DNA of 64,000 nt from contig NC_133166.1 of NCBI RefSeq assembly GCF_040802235.1, forward strand, positions 2,976,001-3,040,000, in the 5' to 3' direction. This DNA is from Manis javanica. Its lineage: Eukaryota; Chordata; Mammalia; Pholidota; Manidae. Position 1 is the first letter of the stretch; each line of letters begins with the position of its first letter. A program made the translations under genes and the position numbers. The notes beneath the pieces are model-generated. The model was not told where the DNA came from. It saw only the letters and a list, made by a program, of their open reading frames with translations, and made no database searches. Positions 22,300 to 34,502 of the stretch are shown in pieces.

Positions 22300-23900
22300 C
22301 CTTTACCATCCAATTCCAGCAACCGCAAATGTATTCTCCATTTTTATATTTTTGCCTTATCTGAAATGTGAGGCAGTGGAATCACATTGTCACCTTTTGA
22401 ATTTGTTTCGTCCCACTTAACAAGATATTCTAGATCTGTCTGTGTACTTGAATACATCAATAATATCCCTATTAGTTGCTGAACAGTATGCAATCCAATG
22501 GATGTACCACAGTTAGTTTATCCGTTCTCTAGCTGCTGGATAATCGGATTTCAGCTAGGGAATATTGTGAATATAGTGACTATAAACATTGGAATCCATT
22601 CTTTGTGTTCATGTGTGTTTTCATTTCTTTAGGGTAAATTGCAGAGTCAGACTGCCAAGTCATAGGGTAAGTCATTTGGTATAATAGGGCCATGCTATAT
22701 GGCAAGTCGTGTTGCCAAATCATATGGTATTGCCAAGTCATCTTGCCAAGTGATATGCTTAGTCATCTGGTAAATGTATGTTTCACTTCTTAAGAAACTG
22801 TCAGATTGTTTTCTAAAGAGGCTGCTTCCTTACCAGCAGTGGATAAAAGTTCCAAGAGCTCTGCATCATCAGACACTTTATATTATCAGTTAATATATAA
22901 TTTTAAATTTCACCCATATATATTGATAGGTGTATGGGATCAATTTGTTGTTTTAAAGTACATTTCTTTCCCTAACAACAGATGTGTATAACACTTTATT
23001 ATGGGCTTAGCTATTATCTGTGTACCTTCGGTGGTGAAGTGTTTATTCAAGTTTATGCCCTTTTTCTTGTTTTTCTTTTACTTATTTTTTTAGTCTTAAA
23101 AATATATTCTGGAAAAATGTTCCTCCTTGCATAGCTGTTTAGCAAATATTTTGTACAATTCTGTGCTGTATTTACTTATCCCCTCAGCAATGCCTTTTAC
23201 AGAGAGATTTTAATTGTGATGAAGTAAAATTTATCACTTTTTTCTCCCATGGTTCATGCATTTGAGATATATTTAAAAATTTGTTACTCAACCGTGGTCA
23301 CTCAAATGTCCTATGTTTTCTCTACATATTTTCTGGAAATGTTATAGTATTAGGATTTATATAAAGATTTAAGATTGATTTTAAGGAAAGTTTTATGGGT
23401 GGCACAAAGAGTCAATGTTTTCTTTTTTTGTGGTATTAAGCTGTTCTTCAAATTAAAGGTCATTTAAAAAAAATACTTTCCTTCCTCCATGGATTTTTCT
23501 TAACAACTTTGACAAAAATCAATTGACCATGTTTGTTAGAATTATTTCTGAAGACTATTTTTTTCTACTGATCTAGGTGTCAGTGTTTTATTAAAATTTC
23601 ACTCCGATTATTTTAGCTTTATGGTAGTCCTAAAATCAAATTATGCAGACATTCCAACTTTATTCTTCTTTTCTAAAATTCATTGCTTTTCCATATAAAA
23701 TGGGGACTCAGAGTGTCAATGCTGCAAAAATACTTGTTTAATTTCAATTGGTGTTGCATTGAATCTATAGATCAATTTCATTTTATTTTATTGATATACC
23801 ATTTTTCACAGTCAGGATGCCTGCCAATTAATCTGATTTCTTTTTATCTGCATTCAGATTCCATTAGCAGCATTCCCTATCTACTAATTTATAATCTCTG
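22300..23900 (-). mobile_element. Ancient antisense LINE-1 ORF2 remnant
   Basis: The plus strand carries old-L1 antisense words in proper order: TTGCTGAACAGTATGCAATC, GACTATAAACATTGGAATCC, AAGAAACTGTCAGATTGTTT, ACAAAAATCAATTGACCATG, TATTTTAGCTTTATGGTAGT and GCATTGAATCTATAGATCAA. It is interrupted at 22648-22775 by a degenerate tandem repeat and contains the patch that differs most between the two duplicated units. Confidence 0.8.
22648..22775 (+). repeat. Degenerate short tandem repeat, unit near TTGCCAAGTCATATGGTA
   Basis: Six or seven imperfect copies of a unit of about 16-20 bases combining TGCCAAGTCAT and ATGGTA or TTGGTA lie between L1 sequence that normally reads straight through (GGGTCATAGGGTAAGTGTATG-like). 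It appears to be a local expansion of L1 sequence. Six of the substitutions separating the two units fall here. Confidence 0.6.
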
Positions 23901-24309
23901 AATGTGGAGTCTAGGCATCCATGAATTTTCCACAAATTCTCCAAGAGTTACCTATGTACATAGCCAGTTACTTGTCTAAATTAGCATAGGGATCTCTGAG
24001 ACAAGACCCTATGCAGCTTAAAAATGCTTGACTCTTCTCTGATGTTTCTCTAATATTCTTATGTTCTATTACATAGAATATTATAATTTTCTATATACTT
24101 CCCCATCTTCCCTGCCAATACTCTCTATTTATGTATTTATACTTTATTTCCAAATAAAAATCTCAATGTGTTCATATCTGTTTATCATACCACTTACAAC
24201 TGTGGTAGTTTAAAATTTATAAAAAATATAGTTCCCTTTGTTAAGTAATTATAAATTCTGTCATAGGTTATGCTTTCATATTATATTTCATTATGTCCAT
24301 ATTTACAGG

Positions 24310-24425
24310 ATAATTAAGAAGGTTATTTTCCCAGGAAGAAGAAACTAGGTTTTAGAAACTTTAAATCATCAACCTAATGACTTACAGCTAGTTAGTATCA
24401 GAGCTGGGACTATGTCCTGTACCAT
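24310..24425 (-). repeat. MIR-like SINE fragment, antisense
   Basis: GAAGAAACTAGGTTTTAGAA followed by ACTTACAGCTAGTTAGTATC and AGAGCTGGGACTATGTCCTG matches the pattern of an antisense MIR core. Confidence 0.55.
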
Positions 24426-25138
24426 TAATTTTCTTTCCCACTGAGGAATCGTTTTAAACCAGTGGTCAGAGTGCATTCATGTAATCGTTTTCATCATGTA
24501 GTTCATTACCCAGAACTGTTCAGTTGTTTAAAATGAAAACAAATCATGATACTTTTCTGTCTTAGAAAAGAATTAGGTCTGTTTTCCTCTTGGGGCATCA
24601 CTGTGAACTTTAAGAACTCAATAAAATGGTATAAGAATCTAAATGCATGCTATTCACAGCATAACTTAACTGAGTGAATAGTTCATTTCCACAGGTAAGA
24701 GGAAAGGTCTTAATAACTTATAAAATATTTTAGAAACTGCTCGTGAATTTAAAACAAGAGTATACAACTTAATATTTGTATTTAAGAGAGAAGATTCTAT
24801 TTAACTCAAAGCAGTATCAAAAAATCACATGCCTTTCAGGGGACCTAGGAGAGAAAACAGGAAAGGTTTCCTACGTATTTTGGTCAATTGAGCTGTAAAT
24901 TAGACATGTGCCTTAATTTCCTTGAAGAACCATAGCAATCAATGTAGTCATAGTAGAATCAAAAGGTTATAGTTACAGTTTAAGAAAATTATTAACTCAA
25001 TAAAATATGACTACCAATTTTGATATACCCAGCCATTGCGTATATGCTACTTCAGGATCATAATATTTTTAATGTTGGAAGAATACAAATAAATTTTAAA
25101 TTTATTTTATTATTTAGCTAATTGATCCAGAAGCAGCT

Positions 25139-25170
25139 TTAGTTTATTTATTTATTTATTTATTTATTTC
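25139..25170 (+). repeat. (TTTA)n microsatellite
   Basis: Seven uninterrupted TTTA-type units are visible. Confidence 0.9.
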
Positions 25171-25254
25171 AATGTGCAAGGATGCTGTCTCAGTGTTAAC
25201 ATTTCCAGAACTCGGTATATCACATGAGGTTGTAATACGGTCAAGAAAAACAAT

Positions 25255-25470
25255 ATAGGGTTTGAAGTTGGAGAAATCTAGGCTTGAATCCTGGTTCTTT
25301 TAGAAACTGTGCAACTCTGGCCAAGTTTTATGTCCAGTCAGTTGTGCCTCAGTTTTCTCATCTGTAAAACGACACTGAATTATTTCATTTGTAGGCTGCT
25401 ACACAGATTATATTAGATACTGTGCACAAAATTACTAACCCCTAGCAGCCACTTAATAGTGTGAGTAGCT
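25255..25470 (+). repeat. MIR SINE, sense
   Basis: The sequence shows the MIR order of elements: CTAGGCTTGAATCCTGGTTC, TGTGCAACTCTGGCCAAGTT, TGCCTCAGTTTTCTCATCTG and TGTAAAACG. It is one of the clearest old SINEs in the window. Confidence 0.85.
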
Positions 25471-26419
25471 ACAATCATAGCTCTCCTTCCACTGGAGCTC
25501 AGAGTCTGAAATATTGTGCTCATGGACGTCTGGTACTTCACATTTTTTGACCATCAAAGTTAAGAAACTGATTTCATTTTAGTCTTTCAGATTGATCACA
25601 TTTTGTTAAAAAATCAGGGTCTATATTTTTCTATTTCTAGCATCTCTCTGTTCAAGTGAAATAACAAGACATAAACACAACCACTTCTAACTCCTTAAAT
25701 ATCAGTTAACAGAAATGTCTGTTTGAAGAACAATCTGGGTGAAGTAGTTAAACCTCATGCTTTTTCTCTCTCATGACTCCAGTTTCCTATCCTGAAGTGT
25801 ACAAAAGCTCTAAAGGGACACAATTTGGAATAAAACAGTTTCATTTATAAACTACCTTCTTGAACTGCAGGCAAGAGCAGAGACATCAAAGATTTCCAGA
25901 AAATTACATTGACAAAAGTATCAGGAAAATTTAAGTAAGCATGTTATTGTTCTACTGGCATGTCCCCAAACAGAATGCAGTGACAGAAGTAGTTTCAGTT
26001 TGTTACAGCACAGAATATTGGAATTCACCGTTTAATCTCAATAAAATAGTATTTGCATATATACTCAGTACCATATAATAAACATATGTATAACGTAAAG
26101 AAGAGATACTTTGCTTCTGTTTGAGATCCATTAACTTCTTGATACTTTAATTAAAAAATTGACTTTATAATTCCCTATTTATTTTATTGGAGTTAAGTAA
26201 ATTTTGGAAGTAACATTTCATGTGTATGCATCTCTCACATATAATTAATATTTTAATTTAATAAAACATACTTTAATTCCTCTGATAAATAGACAGCCTG
26301 TAATCACACCATGTTTATGTAGTTGAACAAGATACACCTGAATTTTTGGTCAGTCTTAGTTATTCTTCGGTTTAGAAGGAGATGAACAATTTAAAAACAA
26401 AACAAAACAAAATAAACAA

Positions 26420-26720
26420 AGCAGCAGTAGGCACAGAGACATTGAGAAGTGACTGGTGGTTACCATGGGGGACTGGATGGGGAATGTGAGAGGCACAAAA
26501 ATCTCAGTCATAAAATAAGTTGGTCAAAGGAATGGAAGTACAGCATGGACAGGACAGCCAATGATTCTGTGACATCTTTCCATGTTGACAGATAAGAGCT
26601 GCTCTGGTTGGAGTTAGGATTTCATAATGTGTGTGTTAAATTGCTGTGCTGTATACTTGAAACCAATACAATATTGATATCAACTTTAATTCAATAAAAA
26701 TATGCTTAAAAATATTAAAA
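26420..26720 (+). mobile_element. Old LINE-1 3' end, sense
   Basis: GACTGGTGGTTACCATGGGG, GGAATGGAAGTACAGCATGG and CTGTATACTTGAAACCAATA followed by ATATTGATATCAACTTTAATTC and AATAAA with an A-rich end match the 3' UTR of older mammalian L1 families. Confidence 0.75.
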
Positions 26721-28951
26721 GTTACTCTTAACTTTTCTGAGCTCCCGCTGTCACTAGGTGCTAAATATGGCATTTTAATATGAGGTCTTAGAGTCCAGTT
26801 CTTAATGATCCTAATCTTCCATACTTGTCTTGTCACAGGCACATTAGTTAAGTAAAGGTTACAGTAGTAAATCACTGAAATTTCTCCTGTGTCTATCGGT
26901 CAGCATGTATGTCGTGATGGATATTTTCAGTAGATTACGAATTGATACATTTTTCAAAATTTGCTTGCATATTTTTATTTGTTTTCACTGTGATCATTCC
27001 TATCTGCCTAATTCCTGTTTTATAGCTAACTCTTTTTAATGAATATTTTTGTATGTACTCCAAAGGATTTGAGAAAGTGAAGGAGGGAGAGAAACAGAAA
27101 GGGAGAAGAGAAGTTTGGGAGAAAAAGAAAAAGAATCGGAATTTTTAAACAGAAATGTATTTTTGGTGATGCCCCAAAAATACATTAATACACATTTATA
27201 CCACTAATTGATTTCTTTATAAAGTATTTTTATAGAACAGTTTAAACCTAATTATATGTTATTATATTTGTGTGTATGTGTTCTCATGAGTATTCTGTAA
27301 ATTTCCTGGATTTATACAGAAATCAGAATTTAAGGTTATTATATTTTTACTCTAGACTTTTTTAAGAATCAAATGAACACTTTGCATTTTGTAGACTCAT
27401 ATTTATGAGGTAATTTAATCTATGCATTAGAAACATCTTCCACATGAATCTATGGGGACATTTATGGGAAAATAAAAGCATGTGATTTCCTTCTCTTTCT
27501 AACAGTTTTAAGCTTATTTCTTAATTTTCTTCTTGATGTATGGGCATCTCAATATAACAAAACTGTAGTGTGTTTCACATCTTGAATATAATCACTTGTA
27601 AGACACTGAATGCAGCCTAGCCCTGTGTCCAGCAGGAATTTCACTTCTTTCCAATACTTTTTCATTGTGATATTCTGAAGGAAAACAGAGGTCAAAGTGT
27701 CAAAATCTGCTCCGTAATATGATGAATCCAGTAGTTAGTTGCATGTCAATCACTGAGATTTAAGCTCAAATATAAATGACTCTTAAACATTTTTTCCCTT
27801 AAGTCATGCATTTTCTTTTCCTCATACTTCACCAAATAATAAAAAGTAAGATGACATCAAGGAAAAATAAATAAATTTATTTGTGTGTGTGTGTGTGGCA
27901 AACAGTGATCTTATCCTTTTATCAAAATCTTCTAAGGGCAGTTTTATTATCTTTTATCATGTGACATTAACATCACAGTTATTTAAGAAACTCCAAAAGT
28001 AAGTATAATATACTAGAAGAACACCCATGGTGACCTTTTGGCTGAAATGCATCTCAAAAATAGTTCTAAGGACATTGCAGGGATAATAAGCACACGTGAA
28101 ATGAGGAACATCTCACATTGCTATTAAGATAAAATTTGAAAAAGATTAGCACTACTATAGGCTGCAAAGGACACATTTAACAACTTAATGATATGTATTT
28201 TGAGAAAAAAAAGTAAAAAATAAAGGATATTGTATCTTTTTTTGTTTGCTAACAAGGTGCATATGTCTCCAGAATATTGCCTGCTCTTCTGTTTATCACT
28301 CTGGAATGGAAACTAATGGAACAGGGTAATTGTCAGAAAAAAAACAATATACCATGGTTTTGTTGGAAAAAGTGTCTCTGTACAGTAAGTTGAAATGTAA
28401 GTCTCACTCGCCTCATTTTCTGCTCATATGGAAGTGTTTTAAAATTCGATCATTTTCATAACTCTTTTCTCATTGAAATTTAGTACCCTCTTTTAATGTG
28501 AGTGTGCTTATTCCCATCTTAACAGTTGTGAACAGTATGAAAGGCCATTTCACGCATGCCGTAGCAACTGCAGAGCTAGTAGTCAGCTGTGTACTTTCCA
28601 TATAATATTTTAAGATTGAATGATTCCTGTGTTCACTCATGTTTGTGAATTTTAAGATTATATAATATAAAAACCAGATGGTAAGGAATTTAACAGGAAG
28701 AAATTGGAAAATAAGCCACTTAAATTGATATTTTTAATATGACAAATGTAGTCTATGCCAGAACAAAATTATTTCTTCGTTTTAGTTTAACCGTAAAATG
28801 CATCCTCTCTGCTCCAGCAGCTTCCATGTCGCCCGTCCCATCGCTCTCCGGGAAATCATTCTACCCGACTAAGAAGCAAACACTAGGATGTAAGTGGAAG
28901 GATTCTGTTTTCATAAGAAACTGCCTTTAGAACTTTTAATTAAAAACGCAA
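26721..28951. other. OR5T upstream region, unassigned AT-rich DNA
   Basis: It contains a short TG run (27882-27897) and otherwise no recognised repeat or gene. Non-coding 5' exons of the receptor would be expected here, but no specific exon or promoter can be supported. Confidence 0.45.
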
Positions 28952-29920
28952 ATGTTAGGGTTTCCATTGGATTTAGACTTATACAGGTTTCAGATGAAAA
29001 ATGTGACTGAAGTCACCACATTTATACTGATGGGCTTCACAGATGATTTTGAGATGAACGTCTTCCTATTTTTGCTATTTTTAGCAATCTATCTTTTTAC
29101 TCTGGCCGGAAATTTGGGACTGGTTTTCTTAGTCATTGGGGATTCCCGGCTCCATAACCCGATGTACTACTTCCTGAGTGTGTTATCATTCCTGGACGCC
29201 TGCTATTCTTCAGTTGTCACTCCAAAAATGTTGGTCAGTTTCCTAGCAGAGAATAAAGCCATTTCATTCCTTGGATGTGCAGCCCAGATGCTTCTCTTTG
29301 TTAGTTTTGGAACCACAGAGTCCTTTCTGTTGGCGGCAATGGCATATGATCGCTACGTAGCAATCTACAACCCTCTCCTGTATTCAGCGAGCATGTCCCC
29401 CAGAATCTACGTTCCCCTTATTATTGCTTCCTATGTTGGAGGCATCCTGCACGCTTCTGTACACACCGTGGCCACATTTAGCCTCTCCTTCTGTGCATCC
29501 AATGAGATCAGACATGTTTTCTGTGACATCCCTCCTCTCCTCGCTCTTTCTTGCTCTGACACTCACACAAACCAGCTTCTACTCTTCTACTTGGTGGGCG
29601 CCATTGAGATCGTCACTATCATGATTGTGCTGATCTCCTATGGCTTCATTCTGTTGGCCATCCTGAGGATTCATTCCACTGATGGGAGGAGAAAAGTCTT
29701 TTCTACGTGTGGCTCTCACCTGACTGGAGTGACAATTTATCATGGCACAATCCTCTTCATGTATGTGAGACCAAGTTCCAGCTATGCGTTGGACCATGAT
29801 ATGATAGTATCGGTATTTTACACCATGGTGATTCCCATGCTAAATCCTATCATCTATAGTTTAAGGAACAAAGATGTGAAAGAGGCTATGAAAAAATTAT
29901 TGGGAAGAAACTGGCTATAA
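28952..29920 (+). CDS. OR5T: Olfactory receptor, OR5T subfamily, intact
   Basis: The frame encodes a 322-residue odorant receptor (seven-transmembrane GPCR), ligand unknown. Landmarks are NVT glycosylation site at Asn17, GN at 53-54 in TM1, PMYYFL (70-75), Cys109, [10 protein letters not shown] (130-139), Cys191 and Cys201 in the second extracellular loop, SY in TM5 (229-230), [12 protein letters not shown] (248-259) and PMLNPIIY (295-302). OR5T members usually carry Tyr where most ORs have Cys after MAYDRYVAI, and this gene does too. A second ATG at 28994 ([10 protein letters not shown]) would give 308 residues, closer to typical OR length; the longer form has the N-terminal extension I recall for some OR5T genes. 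AATAAA follows 22 bases after the stop. There is no disabling mutation. Confidence 0.95.
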   Translation: MLGFPLDLDLYRFQMKNVTEVTTFILMGFTDDFEMNVFLFLLFLAIYLFTLAGNLGLVFLVIGDSRLHNPMYYFLSVLSFLDACYSSVVTPKMLVSFLAENKAISFLGCAAQMLLFVSFGTTESFLLAAMAYDRYVAIYNPLLYSASMSPRIYVPLIIASYVGGILHASVHTVATFSLSFCASNEIRHVFCDIPPLLALSCSDTHTNQLLLFYLVGAIEIVTIMIVLISYGFILLAILRIHSTDGRRKVFSTCGSHLTGVTIYHGTILFMYVRPSSSYALDHDMIVSVFYTMVIPMLNPIIYSLRNKDVKEAMKKLLGRNWL

Positions 29921-29942
29921 GTAAAGTGCATTTTTAGCATTG

Positions 29943-29948
29943 AATAAA
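29943..29948 (+). promoter_or_regulatory. Candidate polyadenylation signal for OR5T
   Basis: AATAAA lies 22 bases after the stop codon. Such a short 3' UTR is possible but unusual, and a later site may be used instead. Confidence 0.35.
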
Positions 29949-30596
29949 ACTGCAAAGAATGTTGCATGTCAGTCCATATCTCTATGCTCAGGAACTAGAG
30001 AAAAAGTGTATTGATTTCATTGAATAGTGTTTGTGTATTCTGAACTATTTGCAAATGTGGCATTAATCAGCCCTCCAATGCAGCAGTTTAAAAAACATCT
30101 CACCTACATGTTGATTACTGTATTCAAACTGAGCCATATTAAATATTCATTGATATAATGTATATTGCTGTTGTTAGTCATTGCATAATTGATTTTAACT
30201 CACTATTATTAGTGCTCACCTCCTCAGGGTTCTATAGATTGCTGTACCCTCACATTGCTTACAGTGCCTTCAGCACTCATTATGAAGTTAAGTCATTCAG
30301 GAGGCCCTATGAAGGACCTCCCAAATGTTACCTCATGTGCCCTCCATGTGCTTCCACAGAATATGATCCATCCAGGCTTAAGGACATGTCATTTCACTGT
30401 TTGGCTCAACATCATATAGTTTTATTCCCCTGTCAAATTCCTTCCTTATTACTGTCCAATCGTAGAAATTGATTAGATCCATTCATAAACTCTAAAGATG
30501 ATAATGATGTGTGATGTTAATCTTTATTGGGAGTATACCTAAGGCTTTTGAAAGACAAACAGAAGTATAGCTTAGAGAAAAGCAAAAACTGTCAAT

Positions 30597-30755
30597 TATA
30601 TATATATGTCTGTGTATACACACACACACACACACACACATACATATAATGTATATATACATATATGTGTATCAGTATATAATATATAAACTATGTCAAA
30701 TATAAACATATACACATTATATATACACATATATGGGTGTGTGTATATGTATATT
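30597..30755 (+). repeat. TA/CA microsatellite cluster
   Basis: A TA run (30597-30606), a pure CA run of about 24 bases (30618-30641) and further TATACA-type words follow one another. Confidence 0.9.
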
Positions 30756-30764
30756 TTGTTGGAC

Positions 30765-30885
30765 TGCATGTCAGGAAAAGAAATAACAAGGAGACAAAGG
30801 ACATGCCTACTTTCATTGGATGCACAGAAGGAGCAGCTAAATGCAGCCATTGTTTGTACAGAAGCATGCCCTTTGGCGGACATTG
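30765..30885 (-). pseudogene. Olfactory receptor pseudogene scrap (OR5-like)
   Basis: The minus strand encodes KGHASVQTMAAFSCSFCASN followed by ESRHVLC, which aligns with residues about 165-191 of the intact OR5T gene ([20 protein letters not shown], then EIRHVFC). Nucleotide identity is high across roughly 100 bases, then decays into a degraded continuation ending at the microsatellite. The rest of the receptor is missing on both sides. The opposite orientation to OR5T shows that it is a separate, rearranged relic. Confidence 0.75.
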
Positions 30886-30929
30886 ACATGGACACAAATA
30901 CCCTAAGGATTTAACACACAGTGGTAGGT

Positions 30930-33290
30930 CTCCCCACATACCTCTTCACCAGGCTTCCTTACCATCAACTTTCCAATCACTTAGCTTCCATGTCCCTGAC
31001 TATCCAGCCAAATCATTGGTCACAGGACAGGAATCAGCATGTCATTGCACATCTGACCATCTGTACTTCTAAGAAAAATGAATATCTGGTTATATTGCTC
31101 GAGATTCTTCACACTAGGAAGATTTCTTTTCACTACACTTGTTCAGGAATGTCACAGAAAAGGGAGACAGACCACAACTACCCACTTTTGGGTGGTGCCT
31201 GCATATTGTGCAGAATCATTTGTAAAATAGGCCTGAGTCTTCTCTGCCCGTCAATGATCAAAGGGAACTCCTGAGAGGCCAGAGTCAGGCTAGGAGAAAG
31301 AAGGAATGTGGACCATGGGTATCTGAACCATTTCTGGTCCATGTAACTGACCTGGACCTTCAGGGTTTGCTCAGGCCCAGTCTCATATAGAGTCTCATAT
31401 AGAGTATTTCCGTTTCATGATGAAGTCATGCTGTGCATGCCCAGATTTATGACCTGTTGGGACTGCATACACCCAGCTCATGATGCGAAGCTCTGCCAGC
31501 AAGGTGACTTGGTGACCACTAACAAGTGTTCAATCTCTATTAAGGCCTAATAGCAGACCAAGAGTTGTTTTAAAAGAGAAAAGTATTTATCTATGGAGAG
31601 TGGCAGGGCTTTGCTCTAAGACACTAAAGGCCTGAAGTGTGATTCTCCTACGGGGACCAACCGAAGTCTCCAGTGTGCCTGTCTGCTCCTGACTAAGCTC
31701 CACTGGACCTCCTGGGTCATATGGTCCAAGAAAAAAAAGCTTGAAGAGCAGCCTGAACTCACTGCAGAGCCTTCTCCTATTGTGAAACGCCCTGAAATGA
31801 TCAGCTTTTTAGGTCATTTGGTAAATGAGCTGTAGTAACACAACAAGGAATGTACTGTCTCCAAAATTCAGACAGATCCGCTACTGCTGTGCTTCAGAAA
31901 GAGTCAGACGCAGAAAATTTTCCTTTGCTTTAAAAGGAAGGTCTCGACATACTCCACTCCCCTGGATTGCTAGGTATTTCAGTAAAACAGAAAGTCCCTG
32001 AATTTTTGTCAGGTTAATTTCCCACCCCATGGCACATGGAAGTCTTACCGATAAGTGGAGTAATTGCTACTCTTGTGCATTAAATCTAATCAGCATAATG
32101 TCACCAATGTAATGAATCTGGGAGGTATGCTATGGAAGGGAAAGATGATCCAGTCCCTGTGAATCAAATTATGACATCGGCTGTAGAGTTGATGTAGCCC
32201 TGAGATAAGACAGTCGAGTTGCCTTGCTGGCCTTGCTGGCTCCTTTGGTAGACCTTAGAGAAGTGAATGGAGGAAAAAGGACTTGCCAGATGAATAGCTG
32301 CACACCAGGTAGCAGCACATATGCTAATTTGCTCAAGCAGTGGAACTACATCCGGTCCAGAAGCAATAACGGGAGCAACCATAGAATTAAATTTATGATA
32401 ATTATTCGTCATTCTCTAAGACCTATCATTCTTCTGCAAAGGCCAAATAGGAGTCTTGAAAGGGAATGTCATGGAAGTCACCACCCCTGCATCCTTCAAG
32501 TCCTTGGTGGCAGCACTAATCTCTTCTTTCCCTCCCAGAATGCAGTGTTGATTTTGGTTTACTCTCTTCCTTGTTAGAGGCAGTCCTAGTTGTTCCCCTC
32601 TTGGCTTTTCCCATCATAGCAGCCCTTACTCCACAGGGCAGGGAACAAATGTGCAGATTCTACCAGTCAATCTATTGCACTTAGGCATTCTGCAACTCGA
32701 GAAATAACCACAGGATGGCTTCAGGGACCCACTTGGACCACTGTGAGACAGACAGGAGATAAAGCTCCACTGATCACCTGATCTCCAAAAGCCTCTCCTC
32801 TGACACTTGGGCCACAGTCATAATTAGGTTCTTCTGGAATTAGTATCAGTTCGATTATTTCCTTTACTCCAGTGCACAGTTACCCTGGTAAAGGGCAAGG
32901 TCCCTTTGGGGAAGGATTGGAGAAAGATTAATAGTTTAAATTTTTGGTAGTATACCAGGCTCATTCCTCAAGGGTACATAGACTCCCCTTCATATGAGGG
33001 GCTCTAGGACTATAAATTGGCTCAGTCCAGGAACTAATTGAGGGACCACAACTCTATATTTTTTGGCTCAAATTAGATTTTTGTTAACTTAACCTAGAAG
33101 TTTTCTGCTTACACAGATAAAGTCAGAACTTAGTGGGCCTCCTATCTATCTTACTCTTAGAAACACCATGATCAACCATCCATTGCCATGCTTGTTCAGG
33201 AATCAGACTATTCTGATTGCTGCTTTGAGTCCACTGTCCTAGAGAGTAACTACATTGCCTTGTCGCTGAGGTTGAGGGCCAACACTTGCA
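30930..33290 (-). mobile_element. Degraded ERV-L internal region, antisense
   Basis: The plus strand matches the complement of ERV-L pol as I remember it: TTAGGTCATTTGGTAAATGA, AATTTCCCACCCCATGGCAC, TCTAATCAGCATAATGTCAC, AATAGCTGCACACCAGGTAG, AAGGCCAAATAGGAGTCTTG and CCACCCCTGCATCCTTCAAG occur in the expected order. Frames are riddled with stops, and no LTRs were identified at the ends. The left part (30930-31440) is less certain than 31440-33290. It is an ancient fossil with no coding capacity. Confidence 0.7.
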
Positions 33291-34436
33291 CTCTGCCGCC
33301 TCAAGATTCAAGTATCACCATTGTATATTTGTACTATTTTGTGTACATATGTCTGTGTACGTCTGTCTGTGTGTTTGACACATATTTGTGGCATGAATAT
33401 TATGACAAAGCCAAGACTAAATATACGTTAAGACTAAATAATTGTAGATTCATCTAATATATCTTTGCAAAGAGAAGACATTCATTGTAGTTTTCTAAAA
33501 GCTAAATACATTACAAAATATTTCAGAAAAACAATTACAAATGTATGAACAGATATGTATTTAGGTAATACACATAGAAGAAGCATTTGTTCTAATGTTA
33601 ATATTGAGAAATATAGAATGAAGGAAAGAGCATCAAAATTTAAAAAGGATACTTTGTAATACAGGCTTTAATTCACTGTGAAGATTTAGAAGTGAGTGTT
33701 ACCCATTGAATAATGTAGTGACAAACATCCAAACGCAAGAACCTGCTCATAGAGAACATGTAAAGAATGAGAAGGAAGCCTTCTAATATTCAGAAAAGCT
33801 AATATACCTCTATGAAATATTTTCAGTCAAGAAAATATTAATTAATACATAAAGACAAACTACACATTCAGTAAGTTTATTTTCATAGATAGGTATGCAT
33901 TAAGTTTTGATAGCAAATAATACAATTTTCTTTCTTTGTAAGTGTATGAACAGCATTTATGAAAACTTGCATATGTTTGTGAAAACTAAGATCTGAATAA
34001 GGAAGTTATTAAAAATTGCGTTCTGCTCAGAAATGAATAGCCAATTTTTAAAAAACCTCAAATTTTTCCATTTAGGCATGTTTAAATATTGCTAAACTAC
34101 TCCTATGTCAAAGACAAATAAGAAAAAAATTCAGAAATATTGTTAATGAAATATGATAGACTAAAATATGTGGGAGACCACTAATACATTGTTCATTGGA
34201 AAAATCCATACCCGAATCAGGAAACTAGAATAAAACAGCAAAGTAGATAATTGCAAGAAGGGGAAAATTTTTGAGGGGAAAAATAAACTAGGAAATCTAA
34301 CATAATAACTAATATTTAAATAGAATATGCTATTTCACATGTATCTCTTGATTGAATTCTTAAAAAAGTTTTTGATGATATCTAAGATACTCATTCATTT
34401 AGAGAATATTAAGCAAGAAAATGTGTAAGACATTGT
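33291..34436. other. Unassigned AT-rich intergenic sequence
   Basis: No gene, domain-bearing frame or known repeat is recognised. Confidence 0.5.
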
Positions 34437-34502
34437 TTTAGACTAAAAAAATAGATTAGATAATAAAACAAATATAAATTAAGTCCACGTTATGTTAAAG
34501 AG
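34437..34502 (+). repeat. Short direct repeat, copy a (partner 35057-35123)
   Basis: A 66-base segment beginning TTTAGACTAAAAAAATAG recurs 620 bases downstream with only about four differences, including one extra A. Confidence 0.9.

Larger units (their letters stand above)
1..24095. repeat. Large direct duplication, copy 1 (partner 39887-64000)
   Basis: Every landmark from base 1 to 24095 reappears in the same order and orientation 39,886 to 39,905 bases downstream. Base 1 matches base 39887 and base 24095 matches base 64000. The offset changes at only two places I found: a poly(A) tract (+16) and a divergent patch near 23 kb (+3). By eye I count seven substitutions in the first 21 kb, so the copies are over 99.9% identical there. 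Both copies continue past the window edges, so the true ends are unseen. A recent tandem duplication is the simplest reading; a false duplication in the assembly is the main alternative. Confidence 0.97.

Noticed and set aside
29384-29797. Minus- and plus-strand frames inside the OR5T gene
   Set aside because: They are alternative-frame shadows of a well-supported receptor gene.
30597-30755. TA/CA repeats as a possible CRISPR-like or regulatory array
   Set aside because: It is a simple microsatellite with no spacers; the genome is mammalian.
32164-32577. 117-aa plus and 82-aa minus frames
   Set aside because: They fall in the antisense ERV-L fossil; the plus frame is the wrong strand for pol and the minus frame is a short surviving piece of broken pol.
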